Origin: Marimonas arenosa | GTDB lineage: Bacteria; Pseudomonadota; Alphaproteobacteria; Rhodobacterales; Rhodobacteraceae | Direction: 5' to 3' | NCBI RefSeq assembly: GCF_030848945.1 | Contig: NZ_JANHAX010000002.1 | Coordinates: 558,001 to 622,000 of the forward strand | DNA length: 64,000 nt | Shown here: positions 51,499-59,649 of the stretch, in pieces | Position numbering within the stretch: the stretch's first letter is position 1 | How the letters are laid out: the number at the start of each line of letters is the position of its first letter | Position numbers and translations under genes: made by a program | The notes under the pieces: generated by a model | Seen by the model: only the letters and a program-made list of their open reading frames with translations | Databases searched by the model: none | What the model was told of the DNA's origin: nothing

Positions 51499-52530
51499 AT
51501 GAAAATCGGTTTGGCAGGGGTGACCGTTGCAGTTGGAACGCTATTTCTGGTGATCGCGGTCGTTGTTGGTGTCCGGCGTGACCAAGGCCAAGGCGCACTC
51601 GTGATCTACACATCGGTGGATCAACAATACTCAGAGCCGGTTTTTCGCGTCTTCGAGGCGGAGACGGGGATTGCCGTTCGCGCCGTGTACGACGTCGAGG
51701 CCGCCAAAACCACCGGGCTGGTCAACCGCCTTGTCGCTGAAAGCTCGAACCCTCAGGCCGCCGTGTTCTGGAACGGCGAAGTGTCACAGATGCAGCGGCT
51801 GGTAAAAGCGGGGGTTCTGGCTCCGTATCGGCCGCAGGCCCTGCCTGACGGAGCCGTGGTTGCTGGGTCCGGGCTTTGGATCGAGTTCGGCGGGCGCGCC
51901 AGGGTGCTGATCGCCAACACCGAACGGCTGGGCACGCGGTCGGCTCCGGGGTCGATACGCGATCTCGAGTCCGATGCCTGGGAAGGTCCTGACATCGCCG
52001 TGGCGTATCCGTTGTTCGGCACCACCGCGACGCATGCGCTTGCACTGGCGCAGATCTGGGGCGAAGACGAGACAATCGAGTTCTTCAAAGCTCTGGATCG
52101 CAAAGGCGTTCGTTTCGTCGCCGGCAACTCGGTTGTGCGGGACTTGGTGGCATCGGGGCAAGCCGTCTTCGGCCTGACCGACACCGACGATGCCTGCAGT
52201 GCCGCGCAGCGCGGTGCGCCCGTGACAGTCATTCTGCCCGACCAAGCCGAAGACGCATCCGGAACACTGGTGATTCCCAACAGCGTCGCCCTGATCTCGT
52301 CGCCGAAACCGGATCCGAACGCGGCGAAATTCATCGACTTCCTGATTTCCGACAGCACCCAGACCATGCTGGCCCAGGCCGGGTGGACTCAAGTGCATGG
52401 CTCTCGGGTGATGACCGACCCGGCTTGTGGTTTGCCGGAAACGCTGAAGCGCTTGCCCTTGCGTCTTCCAGAAGACCCCACGGTTGCGTCGCGGCTTTTC
52501 CGGAACTTGAAGCAGGCTCTGGTGCGATGA
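51499..52530 (+). CDS. Iron(III)-type ABC transporter substrate-binding protein
   Basis: This 343-residue protein has an uncleaved-looking N-terminal hydrophobic segment (MKIGLAGVTVAVGTLFLVIAVVV) and a binding domain of the FbpA/FutA kind, beginning LVIYTSVDQQYSEPVFRVFEAETGI, named here by LVIYTSVDQQYSEPV. YDVEAAKTTGLVNRLVAES and DLVASGQAVFGLTDTDDA are typical of the family, which binds ferric iron but also other ligands such as 2-aminoethylphosphonate or putrescine. Family tyrosine ligands are not certain. It could be membrane-anchored. It overlaps the permease gene by ATGA. Confidence 0.85.
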   Translation: MKIGLAGVTVAVGTLFLVIAVVVGVRRDQGQGALVIYTSVDQQYSEPVFRVFEAETGIAVRAVYDVEAAKTTGLVNRLVAESSNPQAAVFWNGEVSQMQRLVKAGVLAPYRPQALPDGAVVAGSGLWIEFGGRARVLIANTERLGTRSAPGSIRDLESDAWEGPDIAVAYPLFGTTATHALALAQIWGEDETIEFFKALDRKGVRFVAGNSVVRDLVASGQAVFGLTDTDDACSAAQRGAPVTVILPDQAEDASGTLVIPNSVALISSPKPDPNAAKFIDFLISDSTQTMLAQAGWTQVHGSRVMTDPACGLPETLKRLPLRLPEDPTVASRLFRNLKQALVR

Positions 52531-54131
52531 GCCAAGCCGCTGTCCTCTCTCGGGCTCTGCCGCTGGCCGCGTCACGGCGTGTCCATGTTGCCGGCATACT
52601 GCTTTGGGCGTTGATTGCGATCGGCCCCCTGGCCGCCCTTAGCGCGACAGCTTTCGCGTCGATGGCGGACGTTCTCGAAATGGCTGCGTATCTGATCGGT
52701 CGGCGGTGGCTGGGCCTTCTGGCGAAATCGATTGTGCTGGCGGGCGCCGTATCAACGCTCGCCGTCGCTTTGGCGGTCGCGCTGGTCCGCTGGACAAGGT
52801 CGGCGCCCGGACGTGTCCCGAAAAGACTTGTCTATCTGCCGCTGCTCCTGCTTCTGGTGCCTCCCTACCTGCACGCCACCGCATGGATCAGTGCCGGCGT
52901 CACGGTTCAAAACGGATTGGTGCAGATCGGATTGCAGCTGCCGTCGGTGCCTGGAATGATCGGCGTTGTATGGATGCAGCTTGTGGCGGTTTTCCCCGTC
53001 GCGCTGGGCTTCACGCTCGTGGGTTTTCGCATGACCGATCCGGCTTTGACCGAGGCCGGTCGCGTGTTTGCGTCCGACTTGGTGGTTTTCCGCAAGATCG
53101 AATGGCCACAGATGCGGGCAACCGTGCTGATCGGCTGGGTGCTCGCCTGCCTTCTTTCGCTGGCCGATTTCAGCGTGCCGTCACTGATGCAGGTCGAAGT
53201 CTTCGCCCTTGAAGCCTTTGTCGAATACAGTATTGCGGCCGATGAGGTGGCCGCCCTGATCGTGGCATTCCCGCACCTGCTGATCGGGCTAGCTCTCATG
53301 GTTTCAATCGCGGCTCCCGTGCGCACGTTGGCGATCATGCCGGCCCGCCCATCCGGGGCAGGACAGGCCATCGGCGCGGCCACCAGCTGGTCGCTGCGTG
53401 TCCCGGGCCAGATCGCTTTTGGCTTCGCGCTGCTACAGGTCGCCGTTCCTGTCATTGCGCTTGGCGTCGCGGCCCTGCCGCTTGGAAACCTCGCTAGCAG
53501 TATTGCCGAAAACGGCCGGGAAATTGTCAACTCGCTGATTACAGCAGGTTTCTCCGGCGCATTGTCCGTCGTTTTTGCGCTGGTCGCCTTGCCAATGCTC
53601 ACCACTGTGCCGCGACTTGCGGTGGTGATGATACCTTTGGCAGTTCCGGCCGCCCTGGTCGGCATCGGGGCGATCGGGCTCTGGACCCTGCCGGGTTTGG
53701 AGTTGCTCTACAACACGGCGGCGATGCCGGTGCTGGTGGCCGTCGCACAGTTCTCGCCGGTCGCCATTCTTGCCCTGTTCGTTCAGGCGCATCGTTGCGA
53801 CCGTACTCTGATCGAGGCGGCGCAGGTGTATCGCGGGGACGGTCTCGCGACATGGCGCACGATATACCTGCCGCTCTGGGCGCCGGGCCTGTGGGCGGGG
53901 TTTTTCGCGGTGTTCGGCCTGACCTTGACCGAACTGACCGCAACCCTTCTGGTTTCGCCGCCCGGACGCCAGACGCTGACCGTGAAGATCTACTCTCTTC
54001 TGCACTATGGCGCTTCAGACCGGGTGGCGGCGCTTTGCCTGATGGTGCTTCTGGGCTCTGTGGCAGCATCGGCGGTGGTCTTCGCGGCCATGGCCGGGGG
54101 CCAAAGAGACGGGCGAAGGGGGTCGGAATGA
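52527..54131 (+). CDS. Iron(III)-type ABC transporter permease (fused two-half FbpB)
   Basis: This 534-residue permease carries two binding-protein-dependent transport domains in tandem, about twelve hydrophobic helices in all, as in FbpB/SfuB/AfuB. The two coupling loops appear as AGRVFASDLVVFRKIEWPQMRATVL (first, EAA-like) and AAQVYRGDGLATWRTIYLPLWAPG (second). The start ATG overlaps the upstream stop, and its own last bases overlap the ATPase start, so the three subunits are translated together. Confidence 0.9.
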   Translation: MSQAAVLSRALPLAASRRVHVAGILLWALIAIGPLAALSATAFASMADVLEMAAYLIGRRWLGLLAKSIVLAGAVSTLAVALAVALVRWTRSAPGRVPKRLVYLPLLLLLVPPYLHATAWISAGVTVQNGLVQIGLQLPSVPGMIGVVWMQLVAVFPVALGFTLVGFRMTDPALTEAGRVFASDLVVFRKIEWPQMRATVLIGWVLACLLSLADFSVPSLMQVEVFALEAFVEYSIAADEVAALIVAFPHLLIGLALMVSIAAPVRTLAIMPARPSGAGQAIGAATSWSLRVPGQIAFGFALLQVAVPVIALGVAALPLGNLASSIAENGREIVNSLITAGFSGALSVVFALVALPMLTTVPRLAVVMIPLAVPAALVGIGAIGLWTLPGLELLYNTAAMPVLVAVAQFSPVAILALFVQAHRCDRTLIEAAQVYRGDGLATWRTIYLPLWAPGLWAGFFAVFGLTLTELTATLLVSPPGRQTLTVKIYSLLHYGASDRVAALCLMVLLGSVAASAVVFAAMAGGQRDGRRGSE

Positions 54132-54775
54132 TCAGTGCCGAGAATATCTCCAAGTCTTTCGGAGCCCAACCGGTTCTGCAACAGCTTGATCTTGTCCTCG
54201 AGCCCGGGGAGAAAGTCGTGCTTTCGGGCGCGTCCGGTTGCGGGAAAACCACGCTGTTGCGCCTGCTGGCGGGGCTGGAGGAGCCGGACGCCGGCCGGAT
54301 CGAGATCGACGGGCAATTGGTGAACGCACCGGGACTCCTGATCGCTCCGCACCACCGGGGGCTTGGTGTCGTGTTCCAGCAACCGGCGCTCTGGCCCCAT
54401 CTGAGCGTCAGGCAGACCCTCGACTTCGTCGCTTCGGCACAACACCAACCGCAGGGTTCAGCCAATCTTTCCGACATCGCCAGGGCTTGCGGAATCGAAG
54501 AGCTTCTGGACCGCCAGCCCAACGCCCTGTCCGGCGGGCAGGCGCGACGCGTGGCGCTTGCCCGCGCCCTGGCGGCCGGGCCGCGCTATCTGCTGCTGGA
54601 CGAGCCCACCAGCAATCTCGACTTCGAGGCGCGGACCGGCCTGAACGCGGTGATCTGCGACTTCGTGGCCGAAACCGCAGCGGGGTTGCTTTACATCAGC
54701 CACAATGAAAGTGACGTGTCGCAGATTGGCGGGCATCACGTTCAACTGGTCGGAGGCAGGATCACCAAGCCCTAG
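54128..54775 (+). CDS. ABC transporter ATP-binding protein
   Basis: This 215-residue ATPase has Walker A SGASGCGKTTLLRLLAG, Q-loop VVFQQPALWPHLSV, signature LSGGQARRVALARALA and Walker B YLLLDEPTSNLDFEAR, with the switch histidine in YISHNESDV. It is short, about 130 residues less than full FbpC, with no C-terminal regulatory domain, so in this respect the importer differs from classic iron systems. It ends the binding protein-permease-ATPase set. Confidence 0.92.
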   Translation: MISAENISKSFGAQPVLQQLDLVLEPGEKVVLSGASGCGKTTLLRLLAGLEEPDAGRIEIDGQLVNAPGLLIAPHHRGLGVVFQQPALWPHLSVRQTLDFVASAQHQPQGSANLSDIARACGIEELLDRQPNALSGGQARRVALARALAAGPRYLLLDEPTSNLDFEARTGLNAVICDFVAETAAGLLYISHNESDVSQIGGHHVQLVGGRITKP

Positions 54776-55142
54776 ATCGCCGCGGTTCCCGGTGCCCCTG
54801 ACCAACTAATCGCCGGCGTCCTTCGTTTTTCCGGAGGACTTGATCGTCTTCGCTGAAGCAGAAATCCGCCGTCGCTCGAAACCCTGAAGCTGTCGGGAAG
54901 GTGATGGCGTCAGGCCGATTGAAATCAATCAAGAACCACCACCGAATTCCACAAGGCCGATCACGACGAGGATCTTGATGTGCAGGCGAGGCCGAGCCAA
55001 GCCCACGAAACGTCCGACGTGGTTAAAGTCCACCTGGTCGAACCGGGCAGGAAAAGATATTCGCTGCGTCTGGGGCGGAAACGGTTTTGTTCCAGTGTGC
55101 GCCCATTCGGTCACAAGAAGCCCACGGTGCATCGCGATCTTC
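54776..55142. other. Gene-free stretch between the importer and the phosphatidyltransferase gene
   Basis: I find no supported gene in these 367 bases. A small minus-strand frame (55153 down to 54929, 74 codons) begins with ATGA overlapping the end of the next gene. It has no recognisable similarity, and may be a remnant. Confidence 0.55.
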
Positions 55143-55709
55143 TCAGTCGTCATCGTCGCGCGCGAGCGCGTTGGCAGCGAAGAGACTCACGATGTCAGTC
55201 CGAAAGCGCTTGAGGCGGAGCGACAGAAGCAGGGACTCGGTGTTCGCCAAGACCCCGAGGATCACGACGAAGAGGAAGAATTGGCGCGAATAGTCGATCA
55301 GATACAGCCAGACGAAAAACAAAGCCGCGACGAAGGCGGCTGCTTTTGACAGGTATAGATGGTAGGCTGGCAGTTCGCCAAACTTTGCCATCGAGACAGC
55401 CGCCGCCGCGGCATAGCTTGCAAGAAACAGGTAAAGCCACGGAAGCTCGGACTGCATGTTGTGGCCCTCGAGAAGATAGAGCCCCAAAATCGCGGCGAGC
55501 AAGGTGCATGCGTCGGCAATCGTGTCCAGCTTCGCCCCGAAACGCGACTCCTGGCCCAACCATCGGGCCACCGGACCATCGACGAGATCGGTAACCAGGC
55601 TGATGGCGACAAGAATGAAGAACGCGTCCCGATGCCCTTCGAGGGCCACCCAGGCCGCAACGGGAGCGGCGGCAAGTCTGTAGAATGACAATTGGTCGGA
55701 GATATTCAC
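55143..55709 (-). CDS. CDP-alcohol phosphatidyltransferase family protein
   Basis: This 188-residue membrane enzyme contains the full catalytic motif D-G-x2-A-R-x8-G-x3-D-x3-D as DGPVARWLGQESRFGAKLDTIADA, here from LVDGPVAR to DTIADA (about residues 43-66), followed by four to five helices. Family enzymes transfer a phosphoalcohol from CDP-alcohol to glycerol phosphate, inositol, serine or related acceptors. It is not close enough to PgsA or PssA for me to give a specific product. The start is read as a GTG at 55709. It is divergent from a small lipoprotein gene. Confidence 0.82.
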   Translation of the reverse strand: MNISDQLSFYRLAAAPVAAWVALEGHRDAFFILVAISLVTDLVDGPVARWLGQESRFGAKLDTIADACTLLAAILGLYLLEGHNMQSELPWLYLFLASYAAAAAVSMAKFGELPAYHLYLSKAAAFVAALFFVWLYLIDYSRQFFLFVVILGVLANTESLLLSLRLKRFRTDIVSLFAANALARDDDD

Positions 55710-55938
55710 AATGAAATAACCTTCACCAATGTTGTGCCGCAGCGGCCATTGCTTAAGACCCTGACAAACCGCAACCTGCGCGACAAGGGTGAAAAACTCT
55801 GGGGAACGCCCTGTCAGAGGCACTTGGACTGAGCGGTATGGAGCCGCTGACGACCGTTGGTGTTGACTTGATTCGTTGTGAAGCACTAGTTGTCACAGGC
55901 TCGATCGCATATCGTCCACTGCTGAAATGAAAGGTAAG

Positions 55939-56154
55939 ATGACGATGAAAAGTGAAATCAAGATAGTCGCTGTGGCACTCACCCTTTTCGCACTGGCAGC
56001 GTGTGGGCAAAACATGCCCGAACAAACGGTTCTCGGCGCGGGCGCAGGGGTTGGTGCGGCGGTCGTGCTCAGCGGTGGTGTCGCCGCGGGCGCAATCGTG
56101 GGTGCCGCAGGAAATGTTGCTTACTGCAAGACTTACCCCGATCGTTGTAGGTAG
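55939..56154 (+). CDS. Small glycine-zipper lipoprotein
   Basis: This 71-residue protein has a lipoprotein signal (IKIVAVALTLFALAACGQN; lipobox LAAC, Cys near residue 21) and a hydrophobic glycine-zipper segment, LGAGAGVGAAVVLSGGVAAGA, read as GAGAG/GGV/GAIVGA repeats. Two further cysteines near the end (CKTYPDRC) could form a disulfide. Similar small proteins are common in alphaproteobacterial outer membranes, without known function. The start chosen is the ATG at 55939 after AAAGGTAAG; the ATG at 55927 would also work. Confidence 0.7.
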   Translation: MTMKSEIKIVAVALTLFALAACGQNMPEQTVLGAGAGVGAAVVLSGGVAAGAIVGAAGNVAYCKTYPDRCR

Positions 56155-56462
56155 CTTCGAGCCGATCCGTGGACCGCGCGAAAGTGCGTTCACGGAGACC
56201 GCTTTAGGCTCCTAGCGTTTGGGCGCCTGGCGGTCGTTCGCCGCTCTCCGCGCGGAATTCGCTAATGCAGGACAACCCAGGCTTTCGCTCAATTAACCTC
56301 GACAAACGAAAACAGCCGAAGTCTGCCAGTTTCGTGCTTTGATATCTATATGGCGCAGCCCGGCATGTCCTGGCCGGACGTTGGTTAGGCTGCGCGGCAA
56401 CTTGATTAGGGCGCACCTGCCGCGCACGGGTCTCTGCTCCGAGGACGACCTGGTGACGGAAG
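56155..56462. other. Gene-free stretch before the leucine-dehydrogenase gene end
   Basis: In these 308 bases I see no supported gene, no tRNA and no strong terminator. The sequence is mixed in composition, unlike coding DNA nearby, and could be a decayed intergenic repeat. Confidence 0.5.
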
Positions 56463-57569
56463 TCAGGTAAATCGCCGGAAGCCCATGGCTTCCCTGACAC
56501 GCTCCAATGCCAGCGCCCTGGCCACAGTACGTGGCGCGCTGTCAGTGTCACTGGCGCGCTTGAGGACTTCATTGGTGTTTCGCCTGATTTTTTCTTCTAT
56601 CGCATGAAACGCCGTTGCCTCGGTGCCGCCGTGATACTCGACTGAGGCACAGATCACGCCGCCTGCGTTGGCAATGAAATCGGGAACCACAAGCACGCCG
56701 CGGTCATGCAGGGCAGTCTCGGCCGCGGCACGCGCGGGAATATTGGCGCCTTCGATAATCAGCTGCGCCTTCACGCCATCGACATTGTCCTCTGTGATCG
56801 CGTCGGGGCGGGCGGCCGGGATCAGGATGTCGCAATCTGCCGTGATCGCCGCCTCGCCCGGGTCTTTCGCGGCGCCGGGCAGGGCGGTAACGCTCTTGCC
56901 CGCGTCTTTCAGCGTGATCAGCTCGGCCAACGGCAACCCGCCTGGGTTCAGCACGGTGCCGCCGCTGTCGGACACGGCTACGAGCCGCGCGCCGCGGTGG
57001 ATGAGATGGCGGGCCGCGTGTTTCCCGACCGCGCCGAATCCCTGAATCGCGACCCGTGCACCGTCAAGCCGGACATTGCAGAAACTCTCGGCAACCTCGG
57101 CGGCCACAGCGATGCCGAAACCGGTTGCGCCGATCTCGTCCAGTGGAATGCCACCGAGAACGCGTGGCAGGCCGACGGCCCGGCCGATTTCATCGCGCAC
57201 CCAGGCCATGCAACTCTCGTTGGTGCCCATGTCGGGGCCGGGAATGTAACCGTGCATTTCGGCGATCGCGTCTGAAAAAGCCCGGATCAGTGTCATCTTT
57301 TCAAGTTCCGGCACGGACGGGTCGCCGACGATTACCGCCTTGCCGCCGCCATGCGGGAGCCCGGCCGCGGCGTTCTTGAGTGTCATCGCGCGCGCCAGCC
57401 GGGCGCATTCCTCGACCGTTACGTCCGACGCCATGCGCACTCCGCCGATCGACGGGCCGGCGGCGGTGTTGTCGATCACGAGGACTGCCTTGAGACCGGC
57501 CGCAGCATTGGTGAGATGCAAAACCTTTTCCGGGCCCAGCTCGTCGGAAAGGTCGAAAATATCGCTCAT
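56463..57569 (-). CDS. Leucine/phenylalanine/valine dehydrogenase
   Basis: This 368-residue enzyme has the Glu/Leu/Phe/Val dehydrogenase fold. The substrate site is in AAAGLPHGGGKAVIVGD (catalytic Lys) and GPDMGTNESCMAWV; the NAD loop is VAIQGFGAVGKHAARHL; later ILIPAARPDAIT and EGANIPARAAAETAL are standard. It deaminates branched-chain amino acids to keto acids, reversibly, with NAD+. Its ATG overlaps the E2 stop of the branched-chain keto acid dehydrogenase genes, so it would supply their substrates. Confidence 0.9.
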   Translation of the reverse strand: MSDIFDLSDELGPEKVLHLTNAAAGLKAVLVIDNTAAGPSIGGVRMASDVTVEECARLARAMTLKNAAAGLPHGGGKAVIVGDPSVPELEKMTLIRAFSDAIAEMHGYIPGPDMGTNESCMAWVRDEIGRAVGLPRVLGGIPLDEIGATGFGIAVAAEVAESFCNVRLDGARVAIQGFGAVGKHAARHLIHRGARLVAVSDSGGTVLNPGGLPLAELITLKDAGKSVTALPGAAKDPGEAAITADCDILIPAARPDAITEDNVDGVKAQLIIEGANIPARAAAETALHDRGVLVVPDFIANAGGVICASVEYHGGTEATAFHAIEEKIRRNTNEVLKRASDTDSAPRTVARALALERVREAMGFRRFT

Positions 57570-58672
57570 GAACTGCCTTTCTCTTCGTCGATGTTTTCCC
57601 GTTCGAGATTTTCTTTGACCGCGTTCAGGAACCGCGCGGCCTCGCCGCCGGTGACGACCCGGTGATCGAAACTCAATGACAGTGGCAGGATGCGGCTCGG
57701 CCCGGGGTGATCGTCGACCACGGTCATCTGCACCGATATCCGCCCGGCGCCAAGAATGGCGACCTGCGGTGGCGTGACCACGAGTGCCGCATATGCGCCA
57801 CCGATCATGCCGAAGTTGGACAGGGTGATCGTTGCACCCTTCATCGCTTCGCGCTGGATCGAGCGGTCACGCACAGCGGCTTTCAGAACAGACAATTGTC
57901 CAGCGACATCGTCCGTTCCGACATGCCGCAAGACCGGAGTAAACAGCCCGTCGGGCGTGTCCATCGCCAGTGCCAGGTCGACGTGATCGTGCAATTGCCG
58001 ACGTTTGCCGTCGAACCAGGCGTTAAGCGCGGGCTCGGCCTTGCACGCGGCAACGACCGCGTGGACCAAGCGCAGGGTCGGGTCCTCGTTCACGGACCAC
58101 CCGTCGATCAAGGCATGGTCCATCACAGTGGCGGCAACGACGCTGGCGTGCGACATGGTCATCGTCCGGGCCATCGCCCGGCGGGCACCGCGCAGTTCTT
58201 CGCCCGGGACGGTCCCGCTGGCGGCAGCGAGCACGTCCGAACTGAGGATTGCGCCCCCGGGGCCGCTGCCGGCGACTCCGGCCAGGTCTACCGCCCGTTC
58301 ATGTGCAAGCCTGCGGACCGCCGGTGCGGCCTGCACCGTCGGGCTGCCGGGCGGTGCCGGCGGCCTACTCCCTGCCGGATGCGCCTGTTCCGCCTTCGGG
58401 CCAATATCTCCGACGATGGCGCCCGTATCCTTGTCTCTTTCGGTGCTGATCTCGGCCAGCGCGCCACCGACCGGCACGATGTCACCGGTTTCCGCAATCA
58501 ACCGTTTGATTGTGCCCGAATACGGCGCCGGGATTTCCACCACCGCCTTGTCGGTCTCGACCGAAACGAGCGGCTGGTCGGAAATCACGTAGTCTCCTTC
58601 GGTGACGTGCCAAGCGACGATTTCTGCGTCCTGCAGGCCCTCGCCGAGATCCGGAAGGTTAAAGATATTCAT
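57566..58672 (-). CDS. Branched-chain keto acid dehydrogenase E2 (dihydrolipoamide acyltransferase)
   Basis: This 368-residue protein has a lipoyl domain (1-76, Lys42 in VETDKAVVEI), a linker, an E1/E3-binding domain (about 115-150, VRRLAHERAVDLAGVAGSGPGG) and the acyltransferase domain (about 160-355). The active-site motif normally reads HxxxDG; here it is DHRVVTGG with His337 followed by Thr341 where the Asp usually sits. A few other E2 proteins I recall show VTGG, so it may still work. The gene is fused by overlap to E1 beta and to the dehydrogenase gene. Confidence 0.9.
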   Translation of the reverse strand: MNIFNLPDLGEGLQDAEIVAWHVTEGDYVISDQPLVSVETDKAVVEIPAPYSGTIKRLIAETGDIVPVGGALAEISTERDKDTGAIVGDIGPKAEQAHPAGSRPPAPPGSPTVQAAPAVRRLAHERAVDLAGVAGSGPGGAILSSDVLAAASGTVPGEELRGARRAMARTMTMSHASVVAATVMDHALIDGWSVNEDPTLRLVHAVVAACKAEPALNAWFDGKRRQLHDHVDLALAMDTPDGLFTPVLRHVGTDDVAGQLSVLKAAVRDRSIQREAMKGATITLSNFGMIGGAYAALVVTPPQVAILGAGRISVQMTVVDDHPGPSRILPLSLSFDHRVVTGGEAARFLNAVKENLERENIDEEKGSS

Positions 58673-59649
58673 GTGAACTCCATGACGGATCGGACAGCAT
58701 TCACAACCCGCGCCGTTGAGGGCATGTAATGCCGCTCGAGCCGCGGATAGGGCATGACGGTGTCATAGCCCGCCACCCTGCGCACCGGCGCCAGCAGGCT
58801 GGTCAGGCAATGCTCGGCCAGGTCGGCAGCGATCTCGGCGCCGAACCCGGCGGTCAGGGGTGCCTCGTGCACGATCACGCAGCGTCCGGTTTTCCGTACA
58901 GAGTCGCGCACCGTAGCGCGGTCATAGGGCTTCAGCGTGCCAAGGTCGATCATCTCGGCAAATATCCCCTCGTCGGCCAGCAAGTCCGCGGCCTCGCGGC
59001 TTTCCTGAACCATCGCCCCCCAGGTCACCAGGGTGACGTCCCCACCTTCGCGCAGAACAAAAGCCCGGTCGAGCGGCAGGGCTTTGCCATTGTCCTCCAC
59101 CGCTTCTGAAACCGAGCGATAAAGACGCTTGGGTTCGAGAAAAACCACCGGGTCGGGGTCGCGGATGGCGGCCAGCAGCAGGCCATAGGCGCGCGTGGGC
59201 GAGCTGGGTATGACGACACGCAGGCCGGGGATGTGAGCCAGCATGGCCTCCATGCTTTCCGAATGGTGTTCCGGCGCCTTGACGCCGCCGCCAAATGGCG
59301 CGCGCAGCACCATCGGGCAGCCCAGCCGCCCGCGGGTTCGGTTGCGCAGCCGCGCAGCATGGTTCACCAACTGGTCGATGGCGGAATAGATGAACCCCAT
59401 GAACTGGATCTCAGCGACGGGCCTGAGCCCGTGAGCGGCGGCCCCCACGGCGACACCTGCAATCACCGTTTCGGACAGCGGGGTGTCGCGCACACGCGCC
59501 GCGCCAAAACGCTGGATCAACCCGTCGGTTGCACGGAACACGCCACCGTCTATGCCCACGTCTTCGCCAAAGATCACGATGTCCGGATCTTCCTCAAGCG
59601 CCCGGAAGAGCGCGGCGCGGATCGCCTCGATCATCGTCAACTCAGCCAT
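58669..59649 (-). CDS. Branched-chain keto acid dehydrogenase E1 beta
   Basis: This 326-residue subunit has the transketolase-like pyrimidine and C-terminal domains of E1 beta. Marks are MAELTMIEAIRAALFRALEEDPDIVIFGEDVG, given by parts TMIEAIRAAL and IFGEDVG, then FMGFIYSAIDQLVNHAARLRNR, PFGGGVKAPEHHSESMEA and VVIPSSPTRAYGLL. With E1 alpha it decarboxylates branched-chain 2-oxo acids and loads the lipoyl arm. The ATG lies inside the last bases of the E1 alpha gene. The longer upstream frame is shadow of E1 alpha. Confidence 0.94.
   Translation of the reverse strand: MAELTMIEAIRAALFRALEEDPDIVIFGEDVGIDGGVFRATDGLIQRFGAARVRDTPLSETVIAGVAVGAAAHGLRPVAEIQFMGFIYSAIDQLVNHAARLRNRTRGRLGCPMVLRAPFGGGVKAPEHHSESMEAMLAHIPGLRVVIPSSPTRAYGLLLAAIRDPDPVVFLEPKRLYRSVSEAVEDNGKALPLDRAFVLREGGDVTLVTWGAMVQESREAADLLADEGIFAEMIDLGTLKPYDRATVRDSVRKTGRCVIVHEAPLTAGFGAEIAADLAEHCLTSLLAPVRRVAGYDTVMPYPRLERHYMPSTARVVNAVRSVMEFT

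Noticed and set aside
54929..55153. 74-codon minus-strand frame after the phosphatidyltransferase gene
   Set aside because: ATGA overlap is suggestive, but the translation has no similarity to anything I know and the region looks non-coding; mentioned as an observation only.
56340..56420. TGGCGCAGCCCGGCATG resembling the 5' part of a tRNA
   Set aside because: No T-arm (GGTTCGAATCC-like) and no acceptor pairing follow at the right distance.
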